From positions 248,001 through 312,000 of the forward strand of contig CANLOU010000001.1 of assembly GCA_947492995.1 (NCBI GenBank): 64,000 bases of DNA, read 5' to 3'. The position numbers and the translations under genes are program-made. This document shows positions 27,399 to 35,967 of this stretch, piece after piece (the stretch's first letter is position 1; every line of letters begins with the position of its first letter). A model generated the notes under the pieces. That model saw only the letters and a program-made list of their open reading frames with translations, did not search any database and was not told the origin of the DNA. Origin of the DNA: an uncultured Litoreibacter sp. Its GTDB lineage: Bacteria; Pseudomonadota; Alphaproteobacteria; Rhodobacterales; Rhodobacteraceae.

Positions 27399-28037
27399 TT
27401 AGCGGATACATTGAATTTCGACGCGGCGGTTGGCCGCTTGACCACGAGACGACCGGTTGGACGCCTTGGGCACCCGTTCGCCATAGCCGCGGACACCTGC
27501 AACACGCACGCCTGCCTGGCGCGCGACCTGCGCAACCGCGCGGGCGCGGCGATCTGACAGGGCAAGGTTGTATTCGTCCGATGCACGGCTGTCGGTGTGG
27601 CCTTCAATGATGTAGGCGCTGGCACCTGCCGACTGGAAGAACTGCAGCAACCGCTGGCGGTTCGAGCTGTTGATCGCATGCTGGTTGGTGGCGAACAGCT
27701 GGTCCGAATTCATCACGGCGCAGGTGTTGCCACGGCGGCAAACAGGGCGACCGTCACGGGTGACATGCGGGGTCATGAACCCTTCAACGCCGTCATCCAT
27801 AACCCAATGCTCGCAGCCGTCCGGGTCAACCCAGATGGTTGGGATGTAGCGTTCTGCAATCACCGTGGTGCGGCGCGCGATGCGGCCGTTTTGCAATGTG
27901 CCCTGGGTAAACCCGTCATCGGTATAAATGTACTGTTGCTGCGCGCTTGCACCGGCCACCGAGAATGCCAACGACGCTAGTGCGACGGCCCCCCCTGCCA
28001 GCGCAGATTGCAGAGTTTTCGACAGTTTAAATGTCAC
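27399..28037 (-). CDS. OmpA-domain envelope protein with a WVDP-DDGVEG domain
   Basis: 212 residues. Signal peptide of about 32 residues ending in A-S-A. Residues about 60-110 contain TIWVDPDGCEHWVMDDGVEG followed by R-D-G-R-P-V-C-R-R-G, the same small domain as in the downstream lipoprotein. Residues about 125-212 form an OmpA-type peptidoglycan-binding domain: YIIEGHTDSRASDEYNLALSD, then RRARAV and a closing N-R-R-V-E-I-Q. The expected role is anchoring the envelope to peptidoglycan. The start is GTG at 28037 with AAGGA eight to nine bases upstream. Confidence 0.85.
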   Translation of the reverse strand: MTFKLSKTLQSALAGGAVALASLAFSVAGASAQQQYIYTDDGFTQGTLQNGRIARRTTVIAERYIPTIWVDPDGCEHWVMDDGVEGFMTPHVTRDGRPVCRRGNTCAVMNSDQLFATNQHAINSSNRQRLLQFFQSAGASAYIIEGHTDSRASDEYNLALSDRRARAVAQVARQAGVRVAGVRGYGERVPKASNRSSRGQAANRRVEIQCIR

Positions 28038-28177
28038 AGCCCTCGTCCTTCGCCTGTTGATCCATTGTTATTTGGCGTCCATCCATAGCCCCTAAAGTGG
28101 ACGCCTTGCTCTATATCTACCGCAAACTATCAAGTTTGGGTATAAATTAAAGGGAAAATTACCACATATAGTTGCGG

Positions 28178-28214
28178 AATTGGCAACATCGCCAATTGAG
28201 TGGCCAATTTGGCC
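28178..28214. promoter_or_regulatory. two adjacent TTGGC/GCCAA inverted repeats
   Basis: Upstream of the OmpA gene lie AATTGGC-N6-GCCAATT (28178-28197) and GGCCAA-T-TTGGCC (28202-28214), both built on GCCAA. The surrounding 229-base gap is A/T-rich and holds the OmpA promoter. The paired sites suggest a binding protein; none is identified. Confidence 0.35.
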
Positions 28215-28266
28215 GATGCGAAAGGTTCCCTGACGTCACATGACGGTCGAAACAAGCGCCGCAATA

Positions 28267-29580
28267 TCAGGTGCTTATCAGCTGACCGGTCAGGGAATTC
28301 GTCATATTTTTGGTGATTTTGACCGGCTGCACAGTGCCAATCATATCCGCCGGGGCCTCCGCATGGACCGCATGTAGATAGTCGGACTTGCCAATCAGTT
28401 GGCCGTCTTGCCGCCCCCGCTTCTCAAACAGCACCTCAACCTCGCGACCGACCATGTCGGCTTGGGTCTTGTATTGCTGCTCGGTCAGCAGGGCCTGCAG
28501 GCGTTGCAACCTGTGTGATGCCACATCGGCGGGCACGTCCTCTTTTTCCGCCGCAGGCGTGCCGGGCCGCGCCGAGTATTTGAACGAATAGGCCTGCCCG
28601 TAATGCACGTCTCGCACCAGCTGCATGGTGGCCTCAAAATCCTCTTCCGTCTCGCCGGGGAAGCCAACGATGAAATCCCCCGAAAACATCAGGTCAGGCC
28701 GTGCCGCGCGGATGCGGTCGATCAGCTTGAGATATTGCGCGGCGGTGTGCTTGCGGTTCATTGCCTTCAAAATGCGGTCCGAGCCGGACTGCACCGGCAA
28801 ATGCAGATAAGGCATCAGCTTCTCGCACGCGCCATGCGCCTCGATCAGCGCGTCATCCATGTCGTTGGGGTGCGAGGTGGTAAACCGGATGCGCTTCAGT
28901 GCATCGATCTCCGACAGCTCCCAGATCAACCCGGCCAACCCGCCCTCATGGCCGTGATACGCATTCACGTTCTGGCCCAGCAGGGTGATTTCCCGCACGC
29001 CGCGATCCACTAGGGCCTGCGCTTCCTTCAGGATGCGTTCCGCCGGGCGCGACACTTCGGCGCCGCGGGTATAGGGCACCACGCAGAACGCGCAGAACTT
29101 GTCGCAGCCTTCCTGCACCGTCAAAAACGCGGACGGGTTGCGCGCAGGCAGGACGCGTTTGGGCAGGTGGTCGAATTTGTCTTCTTCGGGGAAATCCGTG
29201 TCCAGCGCGGGGCGTCCGGCGTCCACCTCCTTCATCATCTCGGGCAGGCGGTGATATGTTTGCGGCCCGACGACCAAATCCACCATCGGCTGGCGGCGCA
29301 TGATCTCTGCGCCTTCGGCTTGCGCCACGCAGCCCGCGACGCCAATTTTCAGGTTCGGCTTCTCATCATGCAAGGGCTTGAGCCGCCCAAGGTCGGAATA
29401 GACCTTTTCAGCCGCCTTCTCGCGGATGTGGCAGGTGTTGAGCAGCACCATGTCCGCTTCATTCACGTCTTGCGTTTGTTCATACCCCTCGCTTTCAAGC
29501 GCCTCGGCCATGCGCTCGCTGTCATAGACGTTCATCTGACATCCATAGGTCTTGATGTAGAGCTTCTTGGACTCAGTCAT
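28267..29580 (-). CDS. miaB: tRNA-2-methylthio-N6-dimethylallyladenosine synthase
   Basis: 437 residues. A radical-SAM methylthiotransferase acting on A37 of tRNAs reading UNN codons. The N-terminal MTTase domain has [15 protein letters not shown] with the first of three cluster cysteines; the radical-SAM motif C-x3-C-x2-C is in [16 protein letters not shown] near residue 155; a TRAM domain closes the protein ([15 protein letters not shown]). The ATG at 29580 begins [15 protein letters not shown], the usual start; longer frames lack similarity. All catalytic cysteines are present. It is transcribed away from the glycosyltransferase-like gene. Confidence 0.97.
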   Translation of the reverse strand: MTESKKLYIKTYGCQMNVYDSERMAEALESEGYEQTQDVNEADMVLLNTCHIREKAAEKVYSDLGRLKPLHDEKPNLKIGVAGCVAQAEGAEIMRRQPMVDLVVGPQTYHRLPEMMKEVDAGRPALDTDFPEEDKFDHLPKRVLPARNPSAFLTVQEGCDKFCAFCVVPYTRGAEVSRPAERILKEAQALVDRGVREITLLGQNVNAYHGHEGGLAGLIWELSEIDALKRIRFTTSHPNDMDDALIEAHGACEKLMPYLHLPVQSGSDRILKAMNRKHTAAQYLKLIDRIRAARPDLMFSGDFIVGFPGETEEDFEATMQLVRDVHYGQAYSFKYSARPGTPAAEKEDVPADVASHRLQRLQALLTEQQYKTQADMVGREVEVLFEKRGRQDGQLIGKSDYLHAVHAEAPADMIGTVQPVKITKNMTNSLTGQLIST

Positions 29581-29695
29581 TTTTACACCTGTCACGGGGG
29601 TTTCGGGGCGGATGTACATCAGGTCTGGCGGTCTTGCAATTGAAGCCCCGATGTTGGACCTTGGCGGCAACAATAATGCAGGTAATACGACGCTC

Positions 29696-30556
29696 ATGCG
29701 GCACGCTTCTCTCAGTGCATTTATCAAGAACGCGCCCACGGCATTAAAGCCGAAGGGTCCCTATGCTATTGTCATGCTGGAGGACGCGGTTGAGGTCGAC
29801 AGCACCATCCAGCATTGCCTTGATGCGGGCTTCACCGATGTGCTGGTCTTCGGCAACCCCGATCTGCTGCCTCGCGATGACGCGGGCTTCCATGCCGTGG
29901 CGCATGACATGCACCAGAAAAATGCGCTGTCAGAGGTCGTCAACGCCGTCATCAACGCGGCCCCGGGGCAATGGATTCATTACTGCTACAATTCGGAATA
30001 CCTCTACTTCCCGTTTTGCGAGACTCGCAACGTGCGCGAGCTAGTGACGTTCAACACTGAGGAACGGCGCGACACGATCATGACCTATGTGATTGACCTC
30101 TATTCCAACGATCTGGGCAAGCACCCCAACGCGGTCTCCAGAGAGGACGCCTATCTCGACAAATCGGGCTACTACGCCTTGCAGCGCTTCACGCCAGATG
30201 GCCATGCGTTGGAGCGGCAGCTGGACTTTTTCGGGGGCCTGCGCTGGCGGTATGAGGAGCACGTGCCTTGGCTGAAGCGGCGCATTGATCGGGTCAGCCT
30301 GTTTCGGGCCTATAGCGGGCTTCGGCTGAGCGAGGATCACCGCTTCAACGACGAGGAATACAACACGATCTCTTGCCCGTGGCACCACAATATTTCGGCC
30401 ACGATTTGCTCGTTCAGGACGGCCAAGGCCCTGATGAGCAACCCGGGCTCCATGTACGCGATCCCACATTTCTGGTGGAAAAATTCGGAGAAATTCGACT
30501 GGAATTCAAACCAGCTTTTGGAGTTGGGTTTGATGGAGCCGGGGCAGTGGTTTTAG
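29696..30556 (+). CDS. glycosyltransferase-like protein of unknown specificity
   Basis: About 286 residues. The opening ([31 protein letters not shown]) has the beta-alpha-beta form of GT-A glycosyltransferases of the DUF4922/GT2-related kind seen in roseobacters. A middle part is rich in aromatic and charged residues ([19 protein letters not shown], then [10 protein letters not shown], a possible D-x-D-like turn), and the C-terminus has [20 protein letters not shown] followed by FWWKNSEKF. No signal peptide. The start is uncertain: ATG at 29696 fits the beginning of the fold; ATG at 29651 is the alternative. Possible role in surface polysaccharide or protein glycosylation. Confidence 0.6.
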   Translation: MRHASLSAFIKNAPTALKPKGPYAIVMLEDAVEVDSTIQHCLDAGFTDVLVFGNPDLLPRDDAGFHAVAHDMHQKNALSEVVNAVINAAPGQWIHYCYNSEYLYFPFCETRNVRELVTFNTEERRDTIMTYVIDLYSNDLGKHPNAVSREDAYLDKSGYYALQRFTPDGHALERQLDFFGGLRWRYEEHVPWLKRRIDRVSLFRAYSGLRLSEDHRFNDEEYNTISCPWHHNISATICSFRTAKALMSNPGSMYAIPHFWWKNSEKFDWNSNQLLELGLMEPGQWF

Positions 30557-30634
30557 AACCGACGCATGCGTCGATTTTCGTAAGCCCCTGTTTTCAATTG
30601 GTTTCGTAGGAAAAATTTACCACCTATTAACCCG

Positions 30635-31708
30635 CTATTTCTTCTTCGCCTTCATCGCGGATTTGACCATTTTGCCGAACGCTTTGTCGGTCGCGCGGCG
30701 CTCATGCAGGGCCGCGGAATTATAGGCGTCTTCGGCCACCAGCTTTTGCCAGCGGGCCAGACGGGCCTCGTCAATTTCGCCCGCGGCGACCGCGGCTTTG
30801 ACCGCACAACCCGGTTCGCTTTCATGGGCGCAGTCGTTGAATTTGCAGCGGGTGGCCAGGTCCTCAAGATCGCCAAACACCTCCCCCACGCCTGCGGACG
30901 CATCGGTCAGTTGCAATTCCCGCATCCCCGGCGTGTCCAAGACGGCGCAGCCGGAGGGCAAGATATGCAGATGCCGGTAGGTGGTCGTATGCCGTCCCCG
31001 CGCATCATCTTCGCGAATGGCTTGCGTCTCGGCCGTCACCGCGCCTGACAGCGCGTTGACCATCGTGGATTTCCCAACGCCGGAGGAGCCAAGAAACGCG
31101 ACCGTCTGCCCCGGCGTACACCACTCCGCCAGCAGGCGCTGCGGATCATCACCGCGCGCGTCCAGCGTCAAAACCGGCACCTCTTTCGAGATCGACGCCG
31201 CCTGATCCATATAGGGCTGCGGGTCGTCGCATTGATCGAGCTTGGTCAGCACGATCACCGGCGCGACCTCCGCCTCGAACGCCAGCGCCACGTAGCGTTC
31301 CAGCCGCGCGACGTTGAAATCGGCATTACAGGACGACACGATAAAGCAGGTGTCGATATTTGCGGCGATCAACTGCACGGAGCGGTCATGCCCCGGCGCG
31401 CGACGTTTGATGAGGCTTTTGCGCTCCAGCAACCGGCTGTTTTGCGGCAGCGCGCGGTCCAGCAAGACCCAGTCGCCCACTGTGATGTCGGCGCTTGGCG
31501 GGAGCATGGTCTTCAGGTCGCCACCTAGCGCCTTCAACCCGCTGCGATGCACTTCGGTCACGCGCACAGGCGGCATCTCGGCCATCTCTTCCGTGTCGGT
31601 CTGGGTTGCAAAGAAGGACTGCCAGCCCAGTGCTTCCAGCGGCGTCAGCTCCCGTTTGGGGGCTGGCGCGCCAGTCTGGGGCAGAAACTGGGAATAATCC
31701 CGCGTCAT
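30635..31708 (-). CDS. rsgA: ribosome small-subunit GTPase RsgA
   Basis: 357 residues. A circularly permuted GTPase assisting 30S maturation. An N-terminal OB-fold region (VTEVHRSGLKALGGD) precedes the permuted G-domain: G4 VLTKLDQCD near residue 157, G1 FLGSSGVGKSTMVNAL near residue 212 and the switch region RGRHTTTYRHLHIL. The zinc knuckle is CKFNDCAHESEPGC near residue 290, with its conserved Cys and His. A basic C-terminal tail ends the protein. Palindrome array D lies immediately upstream of its start region. Confidence 0.96.
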   Translation of the reverse strand: MTRDYSQFLPQTGAPAPKRELTPLEALGWQSFFATQTDTEEMAEMPPVRVTEVHRSGLKALGGDLKTMLPPSADITVGDWVLLDRALPQNSRLLERKSLIKRRAPGHDRSVQLIAANIDTCFIVSSCNADFNVARLERYVALAFEAEVAPVIVLTKLDQCDDPQPYMDQAASISKEVPVLTLDARGDDPQRLLAEWCTPGQTVAFLGSSGVGKSTMVNALSGAVTAETQAIREDDARGRHTTTYRHLHILPSGCAVLDTPGMRELQLTDASAGVGEVFGDLEDLATRCKFNDCAHESEPGCAVKAAVAAGEIDEARLARWQKLVAEDAYNSAALHERRATDKAFGKMVKSAMKAKKK

Positions 31709-31780
31709 GCGCGTGCGTGATCCTTATCAACTATGAGCACCGTCATCGGTATCACGGGATCAGCATTTGGCCTAGGCGCA

Positions 31781-31871
31781 AAGCCGCTTCGAAGCGGCTT
31801 AAACATGCGATTTTGAAATCGCATGGAAGCGCACGCGCGTGCGCTTCTTACAAGGCACTTCGAAGTGCCTT
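31781..31871. repeat. palindrome array D
   Basis: Four 20-base units: 31781-31800 (AAGCCGCTTCGAAGCGGCTT, perfect), 31805-31824 (nine-base arms, centre TG), 31827-31846 (AAGCGCACGCGCGTGCGCTT, perfect) and 31852-31871 (AAGGCACTTCGAAGTGCCTT, perfect). Spacers are 4, 2 and 5 bases. The outer two units are again centred on TTCGAA. It lies beyond the Hsp20 terminator and ahead of rsgA. GCCCCAA, the spacer text found in array A, also follows the last unit here. Confidence 0.9.
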
Positions 31872-31880
31872 GCCCCAACG

Positions 31881-31915
31881 AAAAACGCGGCCCCCGGGAG
31901 GAAAGGGGCCGCGTT
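31881..31915 (-). terminator. intrinsic terminator of the Hsp20 gene
   Basis: On the minus strand an eleven-base-pair stem, AACGCGGCCCC and GGGGCCGCGTT around a ten-base loop, is followed by TTT, 28 bases after the Hsp20 stop. Array D begins ten bases further downstream. Confidence 0.88.
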
Positions 31916-31943
31916 CGGTCAGGTTGAAGCCTCTAAAAGGGAG

Positions 31944-32429
31944 TTAGGCTTCGGTCGTTACTTTCTTGGCCTTCTTGCCTTCGATCGCCTTCGATTTGCC
32001 GCCGGCAATCTCGATCGTGCGGGGCTTCAGCGCCTCGGGCACTTCGCGGATAAGGTCAATATGCAGCATGCCGTCGGTATGGGACGCGGCAGTCACGCGC
32101 ACGTGGTCGGCCAGCTGGAAGCGTTTTTCAAAGGCGCGGGTGGCGATGCCACGGTGCAGATATGTCCGTTCCGCTTCGTCCTCGGCCTTTTTGGCCGACA
32201 CGATCAGCGCGTGCTCGCGTTGTTCGACATTCAGATCAGCATCGGCAAAACCGGCAACGGCAACCGAAATGCGGTAGGCATTTTCGTCGGTCCGCTCGAT
32301 GTTATAGGGCGGGTATGTGCTGTGAGAGACCTCGTTGGTCAGTACGCGATCCATCAGGTCAGCAACGCGGTCGAAGCCAACAGTGGCGCGGTAAAGAGGG
32401 GCGAAATCATAAGCTCGCATGGTGTTCAT
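31944..32429 (-). CDS. Hsp20-family small heat shock protein
   Basis: 161 residues with an alpha-crystallin domain at about residues 40-135: YPPYNIERTDENAYRISVAVAGF, DADLNVEQREHALIVSA, then YLHRGIATRAFEKRFQLADHV (the G-I-A-x-R-x-F block of class A bacterial Hsp20) and NGLL-like MLHIDLIREVPEALKPR. It holds unfolding proteins and prevents aggregation. A possible sigma-32-type sequence (CTTGG near 32465 on the minus strand) precedes it, but the match is weak. It ends in a strong terminator. Confidence 0.92.
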   Translation of the reverse strand: MNTMRAYDFAPLYRATVGFDRVADLMDRVLTNEVSHSTYPPYNIERTDENAYRISVAVAGFADADLNVEQREHALIVSAKKAEDEAERTYLHRGIATRAFEKRFQLADHVRVTAASHTDGMLHIDLIREVPEALKPRTIEIAGGKSKAIEGKKAKKVTTEA

Positions 32430-32574
32430 CCTTTGTTAAAAGCAATGTTATGGTCACGGCCTTCCAAGCTGGACAGACCGCAGGTTTTGGTCACCACGAC
32501 CCATGATTGGCATCGCGATACAGATGATGTGGGGAGGGAATTTGCCCCTTTCAAGGGGATCAAATTCGAAAAAT

Positions 32575-33408
32575 TCAGGGTTTTACAAACCGCGCGCCCG
32601 AGGGCTGCAAACCGCTTTTGAAGCTGAGCCTGTTGGCAGGGGTTGCGCGGGTGAACACCCCGTCGGAACGCTCCATCTGGTCCAGCAGCTCGCTGAGGCG
32701 GTGTTCGACACCCACGGTCAGCGACACTTTGCGGGTGTTCCATTCCGCCTTGGCCGACACAACCGACATGATGCGGGCCTTGCCGTCCTCGATCACGAAA
32801 ACCGGCGCGCCGGAGGCCCCGAAATCCACGTCGCACGACGTCACATAGACGCCCGGGTCTTTTGCCAACACGTGACAGGTTTCTTGGATCGATGGGGCGG
32901 TGGAGCGGTCTTTTGCATAGGACACGACCTGCAATTGCTGCCCACGACGCGCCTTGTGACCGGTCTCGAACGGTTTGATCGATGGGTGGCGGATCGGCTG
33001 ATCCAGCTGGATCAGCGCAATGTCAGAGCCCACGCGTTCCACATCGTCGCGGCCCTTGTAGATGTAATCGGAATGCACCACCGACTGCCTGACCCCGCGA
33101 TACGCGGCCGCGCGACCGGCACGCCATCCCGCCAGAAATTCGATGCCCGCATCATCAATCCGCGCGCCAGATTTGGCGTCGAACAAACAATGCGCGGCGG
33201 TGAGCACCAGATCGGGAGAGATCAAAGTGCCTGTGCAGAACCCGGTTTTGCCCAGGTTCAGCCGGCCCACCCCCTGCCAGATTTTGGTGTCATCAAGTGT
33301 GGTCAATTCCTGCAGCTTGGACGCGTCGTCGGCCACCGCTGCATGCGGGACCATGGCCGAAAAGCCGAGCGTGGCGATGGCTGCAAAAAGGATGGCGGAT
33401 CTGCGCAT
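32575..33408 (-). CDS. exported trypsin-like serine protease
   Basis: 277 residues. Signal peptide of about 26 residues ending in A-V-A. A chymotrypsin-fold domain follows: TGTLISPDLVLTAAHCLFD near residue 70 (catalytic His), VGSDIALIQLDQPI near residue 125 (Asp) and SCDVDFGASGAPVFVIEDG near residue 190 (Ser in G-A-S-G-A-P, where G-D-S-G-G-P is usual). The alanine in place of the second glycine recurs in bacterial Glu-type proteases. It is probably periplasmic. The gene stands alone, upstream of Hsp20 on the same strand. Confidence 0.88.
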   Translation of the reverse strand: MRRSAILFAAIATLGFSAMVPHAAVADDASKLQELTTLDDTKIWQGVGRLNLGKTGFCTGTLISPDLVLTAAHCLFDAKSGARIDDAGIEFLAGWRAGRAAAYRGVRQSVVHSDYIYKGRDDVERVGSDIALIQLDQPIRHPSIKPFETGHKARRGQQLQVVSYAKDRSTAPSIQETCHVLAKDPGVYVTSCDVDFGASGAPVFVIEDGKARIMSVVSAKAEWNTRKVSLTVGVEHRLSELLDQMERSDGVFTRATPANRLSFKSGLQPSGARFVKP

Positions 33409-33475
33409 GAGGGCTCCAGCACTTGGTACGAGCGCCCACCCTAGCCGAGATCTAGGGCAAAATTGGGGCCGGGAT

Positions 33476-34792
33476 TTACCGCAGCACCGGAATGTCGGGA
33501 ATGTGTGGCCGTTCGGTCATAGCCTTGGGCTTTGGCCCGCCGGTGGCCCAGTCCAGCAGTTCCACCGTGTGCACGATGGGCGTTTGCGCGGCGGACCCGA
33601 TCTGCATCATGCAGCCTATGTTGCCAGCGGCGATCACGTCGGGGTTTTTCGCCTCCAATGTGCGGACCTTCCGGTCTTTGAGCTGCTTGGAAATCTCGGG
33701 CTGCATCAGGTTGTAGGTGCCCGCGCTGCCGCAGCACAGATGTGGGTCGGCGGGTTCGACCACGGTGAAACCCGCTTTCTTGAGCAGGTCCTTGGGAAAG
33801 GTCTTGATCTGCTGGCCGTGCTGCAGCGAGCACGCCGCGTGATAGGCGACGGTCAGCGGCTCGGCCTTGCCCTCCATATCCAGCTGCATCAGCACCTCCG
33901 AGACGTCCCTGGCGAGGGCGCTGACCTTCGCGGCTTTTTCCGCAAGGTCCGTGTTTCGGAACATGTGGCCGTAATCCTTGACCGTTGTGCCGCAGCCCGA
34001 CGTGTTGATGACGATGGCGTCCAGCCCGCCAGCGTCGATCTCGCGCGACCAGCTCTCGATGTTTTTGGCGGCCGTGGCGTGGCTTTCGTCTGCCTTACCC
34101 ATGTGATGGGTCAGCGCGCCGCAACAACCTTGGCCTTGGGGTATGACCACCTCGGCACCAAGGCGCTTGAGCAGCCGGATGGTGGCGTCATTGATGTCGG
34201 TGTTAAGCGCCTTTTGCGCGCACCCTGTCATCAACACCACGCGCATTTTGCGCGCGCCCTCGGCCTCGAATGTTTGCGGGTCGTCGTTGCGCGACACGGG
34301 CGGGATGGTTTTCGGGGCCATTTCCAGCATCGCCTTCAGCCGGGCATCAGGCATCAGGAACGCAAACGGCCTGCCGATCTTGGCGCCAAGAAGCGCCAAC
34401 CGGAACCTGCCAGGATAGGGCAAAACCTTCGCCAACACCCACCGCAACACGCGATCTGACAGGGGGCGTTTGTAATTGTTTTCAATATACTCGCGCGCGT
34501 GATCGACCAGATGCATGTAATGCACCCCCGACGGGCAGGTGGTCATGCAGGCCAAACAGCTGAGGCAGCGGTCTATGTGCTTCACTGTCTTTTCGTCTGG
34601 CACCCGCTCGTTTTCCAGCATGTCCTTAATCAGGTATATCCGCCCGCGCGGGCTGTCCAGCTCGTCGCCAAGTACCTGATAGGTCGGGCAGGTCGCGGTG
34701 CAAAACCCGCAATGCACGCAGGCGCGCAAAATCTGGTTCGAGCGCTCTATTGCGGGGTCTTTCAGCTGCTCTGGGGTGAAGGTGGTTTGCAT
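33476..34792 (-). CDS. glcF: glycolate oxidase iron-sulfur subunit
   Basis: 438 residues. It carries electrons from GlcDE to the membrane. Two ferredoxin-type clusters lie near the N-terminus: CVHCGFCTATCPTYQVLGDE near residue 30 and CLSCLACMTTCPSGVHY near residue 80. Two CCG-type domains follow (CGTTVKDYGHMF; PHLCCGSAGTYNLMQPE). Size and order are as in E. coli GlcF. It is the last gene of glcD-glcE-glcF, 3 bases after glcE. Confidence 0.96.
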   Translation of the reverse strand: MQTTFTPEQLKDPAIERSNQILRACVHCGFCTATCPTYQVLGDELDSPRGRIYLIKDMLENERVPDEKTVKHIDRCLSCLACMTTCPSGVHYMHLVDHAREYIENNYKRPLSDRVLRWVLAKVLPYPGRFRLALLGAKIGRPFAFLMPDARLKAMLEMAPKTIPPVSRNDDPQTFEAEGARKMRVVLMTGCAQKALNTDINDATIRLLKRLGAEVVIPQGQGCCGALTHHMGKADESHATAAKNIESWSREIDAGGLDAIVINTSGCGTTVKDYGHMFRNTDLAEKAAKVSALARDVSEVLMQLDMEGKAEPLTVAYHAACSLQHGQQIKTFPKDLLKKAGFTVVEPADPHLCCGSAGTYNLMQPEISKQLKDRKVRTLEAKNPDVIAAGNIGCMMQIGSAAQTPIVHTVELLDWATGGPKPKAMTERPHIPDIPVLR

Positions 34793-34795
34793 AGT

Positions 34796-35908
34796 CTATC
34801 CCATCAAGCCGGGGTTAAGGATGCCGCGCGGGTCAAATTTCGACCGCAGTCCCGCGTTGATCGCCTGAACGGGTGCAGGTTCGGGGTGGAAGCAACCAAG
34901 GGCCGTTTTGGTGGCGTCGGAGGCGCGGATCAAGGTGCGATGGCCTGCAATCTCGGGCGCAATGGCCCGCAGATTCGTCCCTGCCTTGCAGGCGACCCAA
35001 ATCAACCCGCCGCCCCAATCCAGCATGGTCCGTGCATCACCCAAAGCCGCAACCAGCGCGGGCGCATCGGAAGGTTTTACAGAGATACGCCAAATGTCTT
35101 CGTCACCGCCTTTAAAATCGGTCACATCGCCAATGCCTGCCCAGATTGCGGCAACATTGGCGGGATCGGTCTCCACGCTGACGGCCCCGTCATCTTCCAG
35201 CAGGTCTTTCAGCTTCTCGGTGCGGTATGCAATCGAGTCTGCAAACCCTTCGATGCGTAGCACGGTCCGCCCATTAGCATAGGCCGCGCCTGACACTTCG
35301 AACGGGGAGCCCAAGGCCTTGGACATTGTTACGACGGATGCCGCCACATCCTGCCCGGCGACAGTTAGAACCGCGCGCGCCGCGATCCCCGGCAACAGCT
35401 TGAACGATACCTCACTTATCACGCCCAAGGTCCCGTAGGACCCCGCCAGCAACTTCACCAGATCATAGCCGGTGACGTTCTTCATCACCCGCCCGCCATT
35501 TTTGATCGCGGTGCCAGCGCCATCCACAAACCGCACACCGATCAGCGAGTCCCGGCAGGCCCCGGCCTGAATACGGCGCGGGCCGGACACATTTGCCGCC
35601 ACAATCCCGCCAATCGTCGGCTCACCGTCCGTTCCCAGAAGTGTGCGGTGATCCATCGGCTCAAAGGGCAGGCGCTGGTTTTCCTTGGCCAACGCCGCCT
35701 CGATCTCGGCCAATGGCGTGCCTGCCTGTGCCACGATGGTCAGGGCGCCGGGTTCATACAAGGTAATTCCCGACAGCTTTGCTGTCGACAAAACCTCGCC
35801 CGTGACCGGGTTGCCGATGGGGCGCGTGCCGCCCCCTCGGATCTTCAGCGGACCCCGCGCGTCGCGCACGGCGTCCGCCAGCGCGCGCTCTGATGTTGGT
35901 TCGATCAT
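34796..35908 (-). CDS. glcE: glycolate oxidase FAD-binding subunit
   Basis: 370 residues. A shortened relative of GlcD that binds FAD. The PCMH-type domain has LKIRGGGTRPIGNP near residue 20, TIGGIVAANVSGPRRIQAG near residue 95 and then GRVMKNVTGYDLVKLLAGSYGTLGVI near residue 140. The C-terminal half lacks the full substrate domain, as usual in GlcE. It forms the GlcDEF complex oxidising glycolate to glyoxylate. A perfect 24-base palindrome lies in the 59-base gap before it. Confidence 0.95.
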   Translation of the reverse strand: MIEPTSERALADAVRDARGPLKIRGGGTRPIGNPVTGEVLSTAKLSGITLYEPGALTIVAQAGTPLAEIEAALAKENQRLPFEPMDHRTLLGTDGEPTIGGIVAANVSGPRRIQAGACRDSLIGVRFVDGAGTAIKNGGRVMKNVTGYDLVKLLAGSYGTLGVISEVSFKLLPGIAARAVLTVAGQDVAASVVTMSKALGSPFEVSGAAYANGRTVLRIEGFADSIAYRTEKLKDLLEDDGAVSVETDPANVAAIWAGIGDVTDFKGGDEDIWRISVKPSDAPALVAALGDARTMLDWGGGLIWVACKAGTNLRAIAPEIAGHRTLIRASDATKTALGCFHPEPAPVQAINAGLRSKFDPRGILNPGLMG

Positions 35909-35938
35909 TGTGATGTCCTTAGATGAAGGGCGAGGCGC

Positions 35939-35962
35939 AAAATTCTTCGATCGAAGAATTTT
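35939..35962. repeat. single 24-base perfect palindrome between glcD and glcE
   Basis: Twelve-base arms with no spacer, centre TTCGATCGAA, between the stop codon of glcD and the start of glcE. Same style as the array units but longer and alone. As RNA it would form a hairpin and could attenuate glcE/glcF or protect glcD mRNA. Confidence 0.75.
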
Positions 35963-35967
35963 ACCGC

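Noticed and set aside
28231-28238. TGACGTCA palindrome upstream of the OmpA gene
   Set aside because: An eight-base palindrome is expected by chance, and no bacterial regulator for it is suggested by context.
32460-32490. Sigma-32 promoter for the Hsp20 gene
   Set aside because: CTTGG is present, but the -10 match and spacing are too poor to list as a feature; regulation by heat is inferred from the family only.
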